From positions 5,206,417-5,270,416 of the forward strand of contig NZ_CP081000.1 of assembly GCF_019645875.1 (NCBI RefSeq): 64,000 nucleotides of DNA, given 5' to 3'. The notes beneath the pieces are model-generated. The model had not been told where the DNA came from. It worked only from the letters and a program-made list of their open reading frames with translations, and did no database searches. Source of the DNA: Mycolicibacterium senegalense. GTDB lineage: Bacteria; Actinomycetota; Actinomycetes; Mycobacteriales; Mycobacteriaceae. The position numbers and the translations under genes were made by a program. Position 1 is the first letter of the stretch; every line of letters begins with the position of its first letter. Below, piece after piece: positions 58,701 through 64,000 of the stretch.

Positions 58701-60256
58701 AGCTTTCCGTTGACCGTCAAGGGAAGCTCGTCAACGACCACGACGGCAGCCGGCACCATGTAGGACGGCAGCCGCTCGGCCAAGTCAGCTCGGAGCACAG
58801 CGCAATCGACTGCGCCCGTGTGGGCTTCGGTCACATAGCCGACCAGCCGCTTGTCGCCGGGTTTGTCCTCACGAGCAATCACTGCCACCTGGTCCACGCC
58901 CGGCAGACCAGCCAGCACAGACTGGACTTCTCCGAGTTCGATTCGGTAGCCACGAATCTTGACCTGCTCGTCGGCCCGGCCGAGATACTCCAGTTGGCCG
59001 TGCGCGTCCCACCGCACCAAGTCGCCCGTGCGGTACATCCGTGCCCCCGGCCCGCCGAAGGGGCATGCCACGAAGCGGGCTGCGGTCAGCTCACTGCGAT
59101 GCACGTACCCGACGCCGACCCCGCGGCCGGCCACGTACAACTCCCCGACCACGCCGACCGGCACCGGTGACAACCACTGGTCCAGCACGAACAGTCCCGC
59201 ACCGGAAACGGGACCGCCGATCGGGACGATGTTCGTTGCCGGCACGCCCGGTTGACCCAGCGGGGCACTGATCGTGGCATATACCGTGGTCTCGGTCGGG
59301 CCGTAGGCATTGATGAACAGTCGGCTGCGCGACCAACGGTCGACGAGCTCGGGCGGGCAGGCCTCGCCGGCCACCACCAACGCCACCGATTCCAACCCCT
59401 CCGGCGCGACCATGCCGGCGGCCGAAGGAGTTTGACTCAACACGGTGACGTGCTCTGCGATCAACAGGTCGTGCAGGTCGCGAGGTGACCGGGCCACCTG
59501 CTCAGGCACCACCACCAACCGGCCTCCGTGCAGCAGGGCTCCGAAGATGTCCCACACCGAGACGTCGAATACCAGCGAGTGCCATTGTGTCCACACCTGA
59601 TCTGGCCCGGCGAGGACCGGATCGACCGACTCGACCAGCTGGGTGACGTTCTGGTGAGTGATCGCCACCCCTTTCGGGACGCCGGTGGTGCCGGACGTGT
59701 AGATCACGTAAGCGAGGTCATCGGGGGCGGGGGCCGCCAAGCATGCGTCCGGATAGCTGTCAATGCGGGAGTCGTCGACGTCGACGACGACCAGCTCGAT
59801 GCTCTCCAACCGTCGCATCAGCTCGGCGGACGACAGCGCGAGCACCGGAGAGGCATCGGCGATCATGAACTTCATTCGCGCATCGGGCAAGACCGGATCG
59901 ATGGGCAGATACGCCGCCCCGGACTTCAGCACCGCCAAGATCGACACGATCGCCTGCAGTGAATGCTCCAACAACAAGGCCACGAACTCACCTGGCCCGG
60001 CACCCAGCCCTACCAGCAAGTGCGCCAATCGGTTCGACGCCTCATCGAGCTCGCGATATGTCATTGCCTGCCCACCGCAGGTGACCGCGACGGCCCCCGG
60101 CGCCGCAGCTACCTGCTGGGCGAATACAGCCGGGATCGACACCGCCGTCGCCGAGGCCGTCAACACCGCCCGGTTGCCGAACTCGAACAGCCCGGCATGC
60201 TCGTCCTCGTCCAGGAAATCCAGCGACGACAGCCGTCGACTCAGATCAGCGGTCAT
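46784..60256 (-). CDS. Tetramodular NRPS, A-T-C-A-T-C-A(NMT)-T-C-A-T-TE
   Basis: The protein has 4490 residues. By residue: A1 40-530, T1 (Ser near 571), C1 625-1060; A2 1095-1585, T2 (1624), C2 1678-2110; A3 2150-3050 with an N-methyltransferase inserted at about 2600-2860 (VLEIGVGSGLVL), T3 with GGHSL (3099), C3 3155-3600; A4 3635-4120, T4 (4158); TE 4210-4490 with GWSFGG (Ser near 4285), DAAL and CTHYE as triad. C domains read HHIAADGxS, LCL type; no epimerase domain. Specificity residues read by eye: A1 DVWSVAAVYK, A2 DVWTMAAMGK, A3 DYWSMAGVYK, A4 DFWTLGAVYK. No confident amino-acid call. It begins within a C-A linker, 4 bp overlapping the upstream NRPS. Confidence 0.95.
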   Translation of the reverse strand: MTADLSRRLSSLDFLDEDEHAGLFEFGNRAVLTASATAVSIPAVFAQQVAAAPGAVAVTCGGQAMTYRELDEASNRLAHLLVGLGAGPGEFVALLLEHSLQAIVSILAVLKSGAAYLPIDPVLPDARMKFMIADASPVLALSSAELMRRLESIELVVVDVDDSRIDSYPDACLAAPAPDDLAYVIYTSGTTGVPKGVAITHQNVTQLVESVDPVLAGPDQVWTQWHSLVFDVSVWDIFGALLHGGRLVVVPEQVARSPRDLHDLLIAEHVTVLSQTPSAAGMVAPEGLESVALVVAGEACPPELVDRWSRSRLFINAYGPTETTVYATISAPLGQPGVPATNIVPIGGPVSGAGLFVLDQWLSPVPVGVVGELYVAGRGVGVGYVHRSELTAARFVACPFGGPGARMYRTGDLVRWDAHGQLEYLGRADEQVKIRGYRIELGEVQSVLAGLPGVDQVAVIAREDKPGDKRLVGYVTEAHTGAVDCAVLRADLAERLPSYMVPAAVVVVDELPLTVNGKLDKRALPAPDYVDADSYRAPTTTVEEILSGIYAQVLGLPRVGIDDSFFDLGGDSLSATRVVNAINTSLDADVAVRAVFESPSVAQLATRVGAGSGGRAPLVAIDRPAVLPLSYAQQRLWFLDQLQGPSAVYNMAAALRLDGPLDSAALGQAFVDVVERQETLRTLFTAHLGIPQQVVVPADQADFGWQIIDARDWPADRLEEAVDTAQSRTFDLAAEIPLRVTLFQVAEDEHVLVAVVHHIAADGWSVTPLVADLRSAYASRCAGQEPGWAPLPVQYVDYALWQRRFLGDLDDSDSRITAQAGYWQDRLADLPERLELPTDRPYPPVADFRGATVAVDWPADVQHQIARVAREHNATSFIVMQAALAVLLGQLSASSDVAVGFPVAGRGDPVLDDLVGFFVNTLVLRVDIGGDPTIAELLAQVRQSALDAYEHQDVPFEVVVDRLNPARSLTHHPLVQVTLAWQNFAEGASAETLLGEAEVTALPVDTRTARMDLVFSLGERFDEAGDPAGLGGKVEFRTDVFDAPTIEGLVARLLRLVTTMTADSTRRLSALDVLDEADHLLLDQMSNRRALIAPVLPVSVPAVFARWVARTPSAAAVTFAGNSMTYQELDAASNRLAHRLIQYGAGPGRCVAVLLERSAEAVVSILAVLKSGASYLPIDPLHPAARIEFVLSDADPVVVISSSGLADRVAGHNATIVDVNDETPATWPSAPLPPPSADDIAYVIYTSGTTGVPKGVAITHHNITQLMLSGLGVPLGGAWPLCHSLAFDVSAWETWGALLHGGRLVVVPESVVASAEDFHDLLVAERISVLTQTPSAAAMLATAGLESTALMVAGEACPAEVVDRWAPGRLMVNAYGPTETTMGVTMSAPLVAGAGVVPIGAPVSTAALFVLDQWLRPVPVGVVGELYVAGHGVGVGYIRRSPLTASRFVACPFGGAGMRMYRTGDVVRWGADGQLQYLGRADEQVKIRGYRIELGEVQAVLAALDGVRQAVVVVREDRPGDKRLVGYITELSRGAVNAGEMRSLLAQRLPGYMVPAAVVILETLPLTVNGKLDKKALPAPDYSDSERYRAPTTAVEEILVGVYAQVLGLPRVGIDDSFFELGGDSLSAMRLIAAINTSLDVELAVRTLFDAPTVAELAPRIGAGTGGLPALTARPRPAVVPLSYAQNRMWFLNRLQGEVATYNMPTAYRITGDLDTEALRTALADVVCRHESLRTLFPAVDGVPRQVVVPEEDADFGWRIIGAQDWSVDRLTEAVSAEVGHTFDLTNEIPLRATLFQLADREHVLVAVVHHIAADGWSIGPLVRDLGMAYAARCVGQAPDWMPLPVQYVDYTLWQREHLGELADAASPIAAQVEYWERQLSGLPELLELPTDRPYPPVADYRGSSVAIDWPPEVQQQVARVAREHNATSFMVVQAALALLLGQLSASTDVAVGFPIAGRRDPALDELVGFFVNTLVLRVDLGGDPTVAELLEQVRASTLGAYENQDVPFEVLVERLNPTRSLTHHPLIQAMFAWQNFPGLDDDPSAALALGNVQAAPLAAHTHSARMDLVFFLREHWTPSGAPAGIWGTVEFRTDVFDASSIEMLVERLRRVLVAMTADPARTVSSVDVVDGAESARLDVFGRREVLARPVVGASIPELFGAQVDRAPEAVAVRFEGRSWTYRELDEASNRLACLLIDHGVGPGGYVALLLHRCARAIVSILAVLKTGAAYLPIDPAHPRERLQFMLADCGPLVAITTAGLAERFDGCDLMVIDVDDPRIDGQPSTPLACAAPDDVAYVIYTSGTTGLPKGVAVTHRNVTRLFDGLDVGVRLGPEQVWSACSSLAFDYSVWEIWGALLHGGRLVVVPEQVTRSPQELHSLVVDEHVTVLSQTPSAVGMLSPVGLEAVTLMVAAEACPVEVVDRWAPGRVMLNGCGPTETTVYATVSAPLRAGGSVVPIGLPVPGAALFVLDRFLRPVPVGVVGELYVAGRGVGVGYVRRVGLTASRFVACPFGGFGSRMYRTGDLVSWGADGQLRYGGRADEQVKIRGYRIELGEITAVLAAEPRVAQAVTVAHSSVSDDGTSDKQLVSYVVLDKEMMLVREPARELQLVEQWQGVYGDLYTGESFTEGAPTALGEDFGGWNSSYTGEPIPLDQMRDWRADTVNRILDLRPQRVLEIGVGSGLVLTHVAPECVEYWGTDFSAPTIESLRAGVAGQDWADRVRLRVQPADAADGLPPGHFDVVVLNSVIQYFPSAGYLLDVLAVAMRSLAPGGALFLGDVRNLSLLRAFTAGVVCTDSGCDEDSVTVAERIRREMLAEQELLLAPEFFVALPEHLPGIAAVELQLKGMEAVNELSRYRYEVVLRKAPAPVYSVARLPSEPWQHFGGLDALESHLRAQRPPELRVTGVPHAGIWPDVALAQALAESDVRSTIGELRSRTWTCEDSVLPHECHRLGRDLGYRTAVTWSPTDGRMDVIFTRPTGTHPPIALSDVYLPGTAVGTLAGYVNDPAAIERVTELRSFASRRLPDYMVPAAIMVLDSLPLTVNGKLDRRALPAPEFSSGVAYRAPRDERERLLAALFGEVLGVSRVGIDDGFFDLGGHSLTATRLIARARLEFGVDIPIKALFDAPSVAALAEWISIHAAEHTGPPLRAQERPSVVPLSYAQQRLWFLDQLQGPSPVYNMPAAYRISGALDAEALGSALQDVVGRHESLRTVFAACDGVPQQVVLPVDQVNFAWQIVDADGWPIERLTDAVSAEIGHSFDLANEIPVRATLFRAGIDDYVLTVVVHHIAADGSSIRPLMRDIGVAYASRCAGLAPDWEPLSVQYVDYTLWQRELLGDLADVDSVISGQVAYWEKALAGLPERLELPTDRPYPQVADYRGASVAVDWPVEVQLGIAQLARQHDATSFMVMQAALAILLSKLSASSDVAVGFPIAGRRDPALDDLVGFFVNTLVLRVDLAGDPTVAALLEQVRARSLAAYEHQDVPFEVLVDRLNPSRSLTHHPLIQVLFAWQNFAVKDSGESAAVALLNDVRVSPLSADTHSARMDLAFSFEERVSETGEPAGIGGMVEFRTDVFDAAGIQILVDRLQRVVRALIADPSRSVSSVDLLDEAERAVIEGIGNWTALTDSAPSTSVPALFAQQAAAAPAATAVSVAGRSMSYGELDGASNRLARLLSDRGVGAGSCVALLFSRSAEAIIAMLAVLKAGAAYLAIDPALPDARVQFMIGDARPSVAITTAAHSERLAGFDVPVIDIGDAVIDDYPATAVPSPAAADIAYVIYTSGTTGTPKGVAITHHSLAHLAASMPAGLPPKQVWTQCHSYAFDFSVWEIWAALLTGGRLVVVPEDVTASPPDFHDLVVTEQVNVLTQTPSAVAALSPTGLGSAALLLGGEACPAEVVERWAPGRVVINAYGPTEATVYASMTAPLVAGAGVVPIGAPVSTAALFVLDQWLRPVPVGVVGELYVAGRGVACGYLGRSNLTASRFVACPFGGAGMRMYRTGDVVRWGADGQLQYLGRADEQVKIRGYRIELGEIQTVLAAVAGVDQAAVIAREDRPGDKRLVGYVSETDPGTTDPERLRADLAQRLPTYLVPAAVVVVDALPLTPNGKLDSRALPAPDYQVSVYRAPGTPTEQIVAGVYAEVLGLDRVSIDDSFFDLGGDSLSAMRAVAAINKSLGTHLAVRVMFDAPSVRSLARRVGSADSEQEVVPVDTLKDGAGVPLWCIHDGFGLSWSYRVLGEYLDGPIIGLNQVLQPEEAEPVSIRSMAESYADRLQALYPEGPYRLLGWSFGGVVAHEVAIELQRRGCQVQRLILMDAALNVNKARGLQARAYRTVAKNHALAEGLVLEYMLGSNHIDAPAHRRPLNYRQVEKFTEQNSGTGFAPPAKALVEFMVKCLNANQLRLLEHEPEVFDGDVIIFSASSHEPDDSTGTTMRSRWRRTRNRAAIRSHLRSWRPFVTGKITAHSVDCTHYEMFTAVSLSQYGNRLKLSLEDA
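48191..48490 (-). repeat. A4-domain copy of a 300-bp near-identical segment
   Basis: It matches 55796-56095 in two blocks, 48191-48325 (3 differences in 135 bases) and 48366-48490 (3 in 125), separated by about 40 diverged bases. It encodes the part of the A domain from VVPIGAPVSTAALFVLDQW to the A8 motif. Confidence 0.85.
55796..56095 (-). repeat. A2-domain copy of a 300-bp near-identical segment
   Basis: Partner of 48191-48490. The rest of A2 and A4 is diverged at the DNA level, so this looks like an exchanged or converted patch rather than recent whole-module duplication. Confidence 0.85.
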
Positions 60257-63200
60257 GACAGCCCCTCCACTTCGACGGTCATCGCGACCAACACCCGGCG
60301 CAACCGCTCAACCAGCCGCTCAACGCTTCTCGCGTCGAAAACATCGGTACGAAACTCCACCGTTCCTCCGATCCCGACCGGTTCACCGGTTGCACTCCAC
60401 CGCTCCCCCAGGGCGAAGGTGAGGTCGGTGCGCGCAGTCTGAGTCGCCTCGGTGATCGGGGTGACGCGTACGTCCCCGAGGGTCAGGCCGGCGGCCGGAT
60501 CGCTGCTGTGCTGCCAGGCGAGGTTCTGCCACGACAGGATCACCTGCACAAGCGGGTGGTAGCTCAGCGATCGGGTCGGTTTGAGCCGATCGACGAGCAC
60601 GTCGAACGGCACGTCCTGATGTTCGAAGGCAGCCAGCCCGCGCTGACGTACCTGCTCGAGCAACTCGGCCACGGTCGGGTCACCGCCCAGGTCAACCCGC
60701 AGCACGAGAGTGTTGACGAAGAAACCGACCAGATCGTCCAGCGCTGGGTCTGTGCGTCCGGCGACGGTAATCCCCACCGCCACATCCGAACCGGCACCGA
60801 GCTTGGACAACAACAGGGCCAGCGCCGCTTGGACGACCATGAAGCTGGTCGCGTTGTGCTCGCGGGCCACCTGAGCGATGCGCTGCTGCAGGTCCGCCGG
60901 CCAGTCCACGGCGATGCTGGCCCCGCGATAATCGGCAACACTGGGGTAGGGCCGGTCGGTGGGCAGATGCAGGCGCTCAGGCAGCCCGGCCAAGGCCTCC
61001 CGCCAATAGCTCAGCTGCGCGGCGATGCGACTGTCCTCGTCGGTGAGCTCACCCAGATGCTCGCGTTGCCACAACGCGTAATCCGCGTATTGCACCGGCA
61101 GGGGCGTCCAGGCCGGCGCCGTGCCACCGCGCCGACTGGCGTAAGCCGCGCCCAGGTCGGCCACCAGTGGGGTCACCGACCAACCGTCGGCCGCGATATG
61201 GTGCACCACCGCCGCCAGCACATGCTCGTCCTCGGCTACGCGGAAAAGCGCGGCGCGCAAAGGTATTTCGGTTGCCAGTTGGAAGGGGTGCCGCGCCACC
61301 TCGCCGATCGCATCCATCAGCCGGTCGGTTGACCAGCCGGTGGCCTCGATGACCTGCCAACACAGCTGGACGTCCTCGGGCGGCACCACGGTCTGCTGCG
61401 GTATCCCGTCGGAAACGGTGAACAACGTGCGCAGGCTCTCGTGCCGGCCCACGACGTCGGCGAGAGCTTGCCCCAGCGCCCGGGAGTCCAGGTCGCCGGT
61501 CAGCCGCAACGCCACGGCCATGTTGTAGACCGGCGACGGGCCCTGCAGCTGATCGAAGAACCACAGCCGCTGTTGCGCATAGGACAATGGAATGTGCTCG
61601 GGGCGCGCCATTACCCGCAGCGGCGGTCGGGATTCGTCATTTCGGTGCCGATCCAATTGCAGAGCAAGGGATCCTGCGGTCGGCGCATCGAACAGGTATC
61701 GCACCGGCACCTCACGGCCGAGGGCCGACTGCAGCCGCGCACTGACCCGGGTGGCGGTCAGGGAATCCCCGCCCAAGGCGAAGAAGTCATCGTCGAGGCC
61801 GATCTGCTCAAGCCCGAGCACCTCGGCGTACGCCTGGGCGACAGTCTTTTCGAGCGGCGTCTGCGGCGCCCGAAATGCGGTGGCGGCGAACACCGGTTCC
61901 GGCAAGGCCTTACGGTCGATCTTGCCCGAGGTAGTCAGCGGGAACTCTTCGAGCACCATGATCTGGCTGGGCACCATGTACTCGGGAAGCCGCTCGGTCA
62001 GCCATTGGCGCACCACACCGACCTTGCTGTTCGCGTCCGGGTCATTGGCGTAAGCGCTGCGCCGCCTGGTGCCGGTCCGCGACAGATAGAGATCGGTGAG
62101 CGCGCGGCCGGCAGCCGCGTCCTGCTGCGAGATGAACACCGCATCGACGGTGCCCGGCTGAGCGCCCCAGGTCACCGCGACTCGATACCCCGCGGCCTCG
62201 CCCAAACGGTACAGCTGTTCGGGCGAAACGGAGTCGACAGGAGCCGTCACCTCTGCCACCGGGACCCCGGCGGCCAGCGCCTGTTCTGTCATCACGTCGG
62301 CGATCACGCCGGTGCGGGGAATCGCGTTGACCCGCACCATCGACGGACGTTGCGAGGTCAATTCGACATGCAGCCCGCTCAACCCGGCGCAGTCGCTCCA
62401 CTCCCACGCCGGGGCCGCAGCCGCCGAACAAGTCTGTGCCGGCGCCTTGTGGATGACGACGTCGTAGCGGTAGTGCGTCAGTTCATTGTCAGATTCACCG
62501 CGTTTGACCTGAATGTCCAGCCCGGCCGCGGAGGGATTCTCGGACACCCATGCGGCGAAGAACTCCGGAGCCAAGAGCAACTCCGGATCGCCGAGCAGTG
62601 CCCGCTGGACCCACTGCCGGATGTCGTCGGGATCGGCACCGGCGGTCCGGGCCAGTGCTACCCCTGTCTGAAACGCAGTGTGCAGACTGTGGTTACGCAC
62701 GTCACCGAGAAACAGCCGACCACCGGGAGCCAAGAGCTCTACGGCCTTGTCGATGACCTCGGTCAGATATGCGGCATTGGGGAAGTACTGGATGACCGAG
62801 TTGAGGACGATGGTGTCGAAGTAGTTCGCCCGCAGACCGTCGGTCACGTGGGCGGGCTGAGCCAACAACTCTATCCGGTCTCGCCACGGGACATTCAGGT
62901 GCTCAAGTGAATTCGCCAGTGCCTCCATCGCCACAGCAGACATGTCCGTGCCCACGTACTGTTCACAGTGGGGAGCCACCTGCGACAGGATCAGGCCCGA
63001 GCCGGCACCGATCTCCAGCACTCGCCGCGGTTTCAGTGCCAGAATTCGATCCACCGTGGCCGAGCGCCACTCCCGCATCTGTGCCAATGGGATCGCCGAA
63101 CCGGTGTAGCTGCTGTTCCAGCCTCTGAAATCGCCGCCGAACTCCGGAGTCTCGGTGTCCGCGTCGTACAGTTCGTCGTACATCTGTTGCCACTGGTCGA

Positions 63201-64000
63201 CGACTTCGGCGTCGTGGTCGGCGGTGCTGGTCTGTTCCAGCTCCACATAGGCGACCAGATGGTCGGCCGCGTCCCGATGACATACCGCCGCCGCGGCACG
63301 GCTCACCTGCGGACAGGCCAGCAAGGTGTTCTCGATTTCTCCCAGCTCCAGTCGCTGCCCGCGCAGCTTGACCTGTGCATCTGCGCGACCGAGGTACTGC
63401 AGCGCTCCGCCGGTACCCCAGCGCACCAGGTCGCCGGTGCGATACATCCGATCGCCTGCGCCGCCAAACGGGCTGGCTACAAAGCGATCCGCGGTGAGTT
63501 CCGGCCGGCCGGCATAGCCACGGGCCAACGCCGGGCCGGCCAGGTAAAGCTCGCCCACCACCCCCACCGGCACCGGCTGCAACCGAGCGTCGAGGACCAG
63601 CGCACGTACTCCAGGGATCGGCGCACCGATGCCGACCGGTTGCCCCGCAGACAACGGCGGTGTGCAGGTCGACCAGATGGTGGCCTCGGTAGGCCCGTAG
63701 GCGTTGTACATCGACCGCCCAGGCGCCCAGGCAGTCACCAACTCGGGCGGGCACGCCTCCCCCGCGGTGAGCAAGGTCTCCAGCCGCCCCGTCAGCTGAG
63801 ACCGATCCAAGGTCGCCAGCACCGTCGGGGTGATCACGCCCGCATCGACACATCGGTCGTGTATCAGAGTCGTCAGCGCCTCACCGGCGTAGGAGTCGGG
63901 CGCTGCGATCACCGATGCCGCTACGCAGCCGACTGCCCAGACCATCTCGAAGACGGAGGCGTCGAAGGTCGGTGCGGCCACCATGAGCACTCGGGCCGGT
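60253..64000 (-). CDS. NRPS, C-terminal part visible: A(NMT)-T-C, 5' end beyond window
   Basis: The frame runs past the right edge, so the N-terminal part is missing. What is visible: the second half of an A domain from its A4 motif (PTFDASVFEMVW); an embedded N-methyltransferase at about 63200-62440 (VLEIGAGSGLIL); the A9-A10 end (LPEYMVPSQIM, GKIDRK) near 61990-61890; a T domain with GGDSL near 61763; and an LCL C domain 61590-60330 with HHIAADGWSV. Specificity residues read D-A-F-T-L-A-A-I-W, with position 278 uncertain. The protein stops right after the C domain, and the next A domain opens the next gene (ATGA overlap). It adds an N-methylated residue three positions before the second N-methylated one. 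Confidence 0.93.
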   Translation of the reverse strand, partial: PARVLMVAAPTFDASVFEMVWAVGCVAASVIAAPDSYAGEALTTLIHDRCVDAGVITPTVLATLDRSQLTGRLETLLTAGEACPPELVTAWAPGRSMYNAYGPTEATIWSTCTPPLSAGQPVGIGAPIPGVRALVLDARLQPVPVGVVGELYLAGPALARGYAGRPELTADRFVASPFGGAGDRMYRTGDLVRWGTGGALQYLGRADAQVKLRGQRLELGEIENTLLACPQVSRAAAAVCHRDAADHLVAYVELEQTSTADHDAEVVDQWQQMYDELYDADTETPEFGGDFRGWNSSYTGSAIPLAQMREWRSATVDRILALKPRRVLEIGAGSGLILSQVAPHCEQYVGTDMSAVAMEALANSLEHLNVPWRDRIELLAQPAHVTDGLRANYFDTIVLNSVIQYFPNAAYLTEVIDKAVELLAPGGRLFLGDVRNHSLHTAFQTGVALARTAGADPDDIRQWVQRALLGDPELLLAPEFFAAWVSENPSAAGLDIQVKRGESDNELTHYRYDVVIHKAPAQTCSAAAAPAWEWSDCAGLSGLHVELTSQRPSMVRVNAIPRTGVIADVMTEQALAAGVPVAEVTAPVDSVSPEQLYRLGEAAGYRVAVTWGAQPGTVDAVFISQQDAAAGRALTDLYLSRTGTRRRSAYANDPDANSKVGVVRQWLTERLPEYMVPSQIMVLEEFPLTTSGKIDRKALPEPVFAATAFRAPQTPLEKTVAQAYAEVLGLEQIGLDDDFFALGGDSLTATRVSARLQSALGREVPVRYLFDAPTAGSLALQLDRHRNDESRPPLRVMARPEHIPLSYAQQRLWFFDQLQGPSPVYNMAVALRLTGDLDSRALGQALADVVGRHESLRTLFTVSDGIPQQTVVPPEDVQLCWQVIEATGWSTDRLMDAIGEVARHPFQLATEIPLRAALFRVAEDEHVLAAVVHHIAADGWSVTPLVADLGAAYASRRGGTAPAWTPLPVQYADYALWQREHLGELTDEDSRIAAQLSYWREALAGLPERLHLPTDRPYPSVADYRGASIAVDWPADLQQRIAQVAREHNATSFMVVQAALALLLSKLGAGSDVAVGITVAGRTDPALDDLVGFFVNTLVLRVDLGGDPTVAELLEQVRQRGLAAFEHQDVPFDVLVDRLKPTRSLSYHPLVQVILSWQNLAWQHSSDPAAGLTLGDVRVTPITEATQTARTDLTFALGERWSATGEPVGIGGTVEFRTDVFDARSVERLVERLRRVLVAMTVEVEGLS

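Noticed and set aside
26961..64000. Reading the locus as the classical glycopeptidolipid cluster
   Set aside because: No epimerase domains, no terminal reductase, no glycosyltransferases in view, and two N-methylating modules; only the export genes (MmpS/MmpL/GAP) are alike.
46784..64000. Reading the NRPS as mycobactin or another siderophore synthetase
   Set aside because: No cyclisation domain, no salicylate-activating enzyme and no lysine-modifying genes are visible.
46784..64000. An MbtH-like helper gene for the NRPS
   Set aside because: I looked for the short MbtH signature on both strands and did not see it. It may lie beyond the right edge.

Overview
The window looks like chromosomal DNA of a rapidly growing mycobacterium (Mycolicibacterium type). 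It is GC-rich, genes start at ATG, GTG or TTG, and many neighbours share ATGA or TGATG junctions. It carries the MmpS/MmpL, FadD-type fatty acyl-AMP ligase, GAP and hemophore-related families that are characteristic of mycobacteria. No rRNA, tRNA, insertion sequence, phage or CRISPR signal was seen. The assignment comes from gene content and gene order read by eye.

Region 1 (about 1-25.5 kb) is the cholesterol/phytosterol side-chain and ring catabolism island, largely collinear with Rv3505-Rv3531c of M. tuberculosis. It holds fadE27 (5' truncated), fadD17, fadD19, echA19, cyp142, an acetoacetate-decarboxylase-fold protein, two LLM/F420-type oxidoreductases, a DUF35-like partner protein with ltp4 and ltp3, a SnoaL-like protein, a gamma-carbonic-anhydrase-like protein, a lipoprotein, kshA and its His-rich partner gene, a sulfotransferase, an SDR and a DUF1214 protein. 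Four sites matching the KstR operator (TnnAACnnGTTnnA) sit in the fadD19/echA19, LLM/DUF35, kshA and DUF1214/IclR promoter regions. Between fadD17 and fadD19 lie genes I do not associate with sterols: an epimerase, TetR and AraC regulators, a VOC protein, gabD2, a methyltransferase and a nitronate-monooxygenase-family protein.

Region 2 (25.6-26.8 kb) is a short junction: an IclR regulator facing a secreted hemophore-related protein.

Region 3 (about 27-64 kb, running off the right edge) is a lipopeptide megasynthase locus. The parts are two tandem MmpL transporters with an MmpS, an alpha/beta hydrolase, a fatty acyl-AMP ligase, a fully reducing type I PKS (KS-AT-DH-ER-KR-ACP), a free methyltransferase, a GAP-family membrane protein, an HtpG (Hsp90) chaperone, and two NRPS proteins on the minus strand. 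The visible NRPS order is [A-NMT-T-C] / A-T-C-A-T-C-[A-NMT-T]-C-A-T-TE. Two N-methylating modules lie three positions apart, no epimerase domain is seen, and a thioesterase ends the line. The expected logic is: FAAL activates a fatty acid, the PKS extends it, the NRPS condenses an all-L, doubly N-methylated peptide onto it, the TE releases or cyclises it, and MmpS/MmpL/GAP move it to the envelope. This differs from classical glycopeptidolipids (D-residues, alaninol end) and partly resembles the fortuitine-type N-methylated lipopeptide, but the module count after the second N-methyl residue does not fit fortuitine. The product is therefore unassigned.
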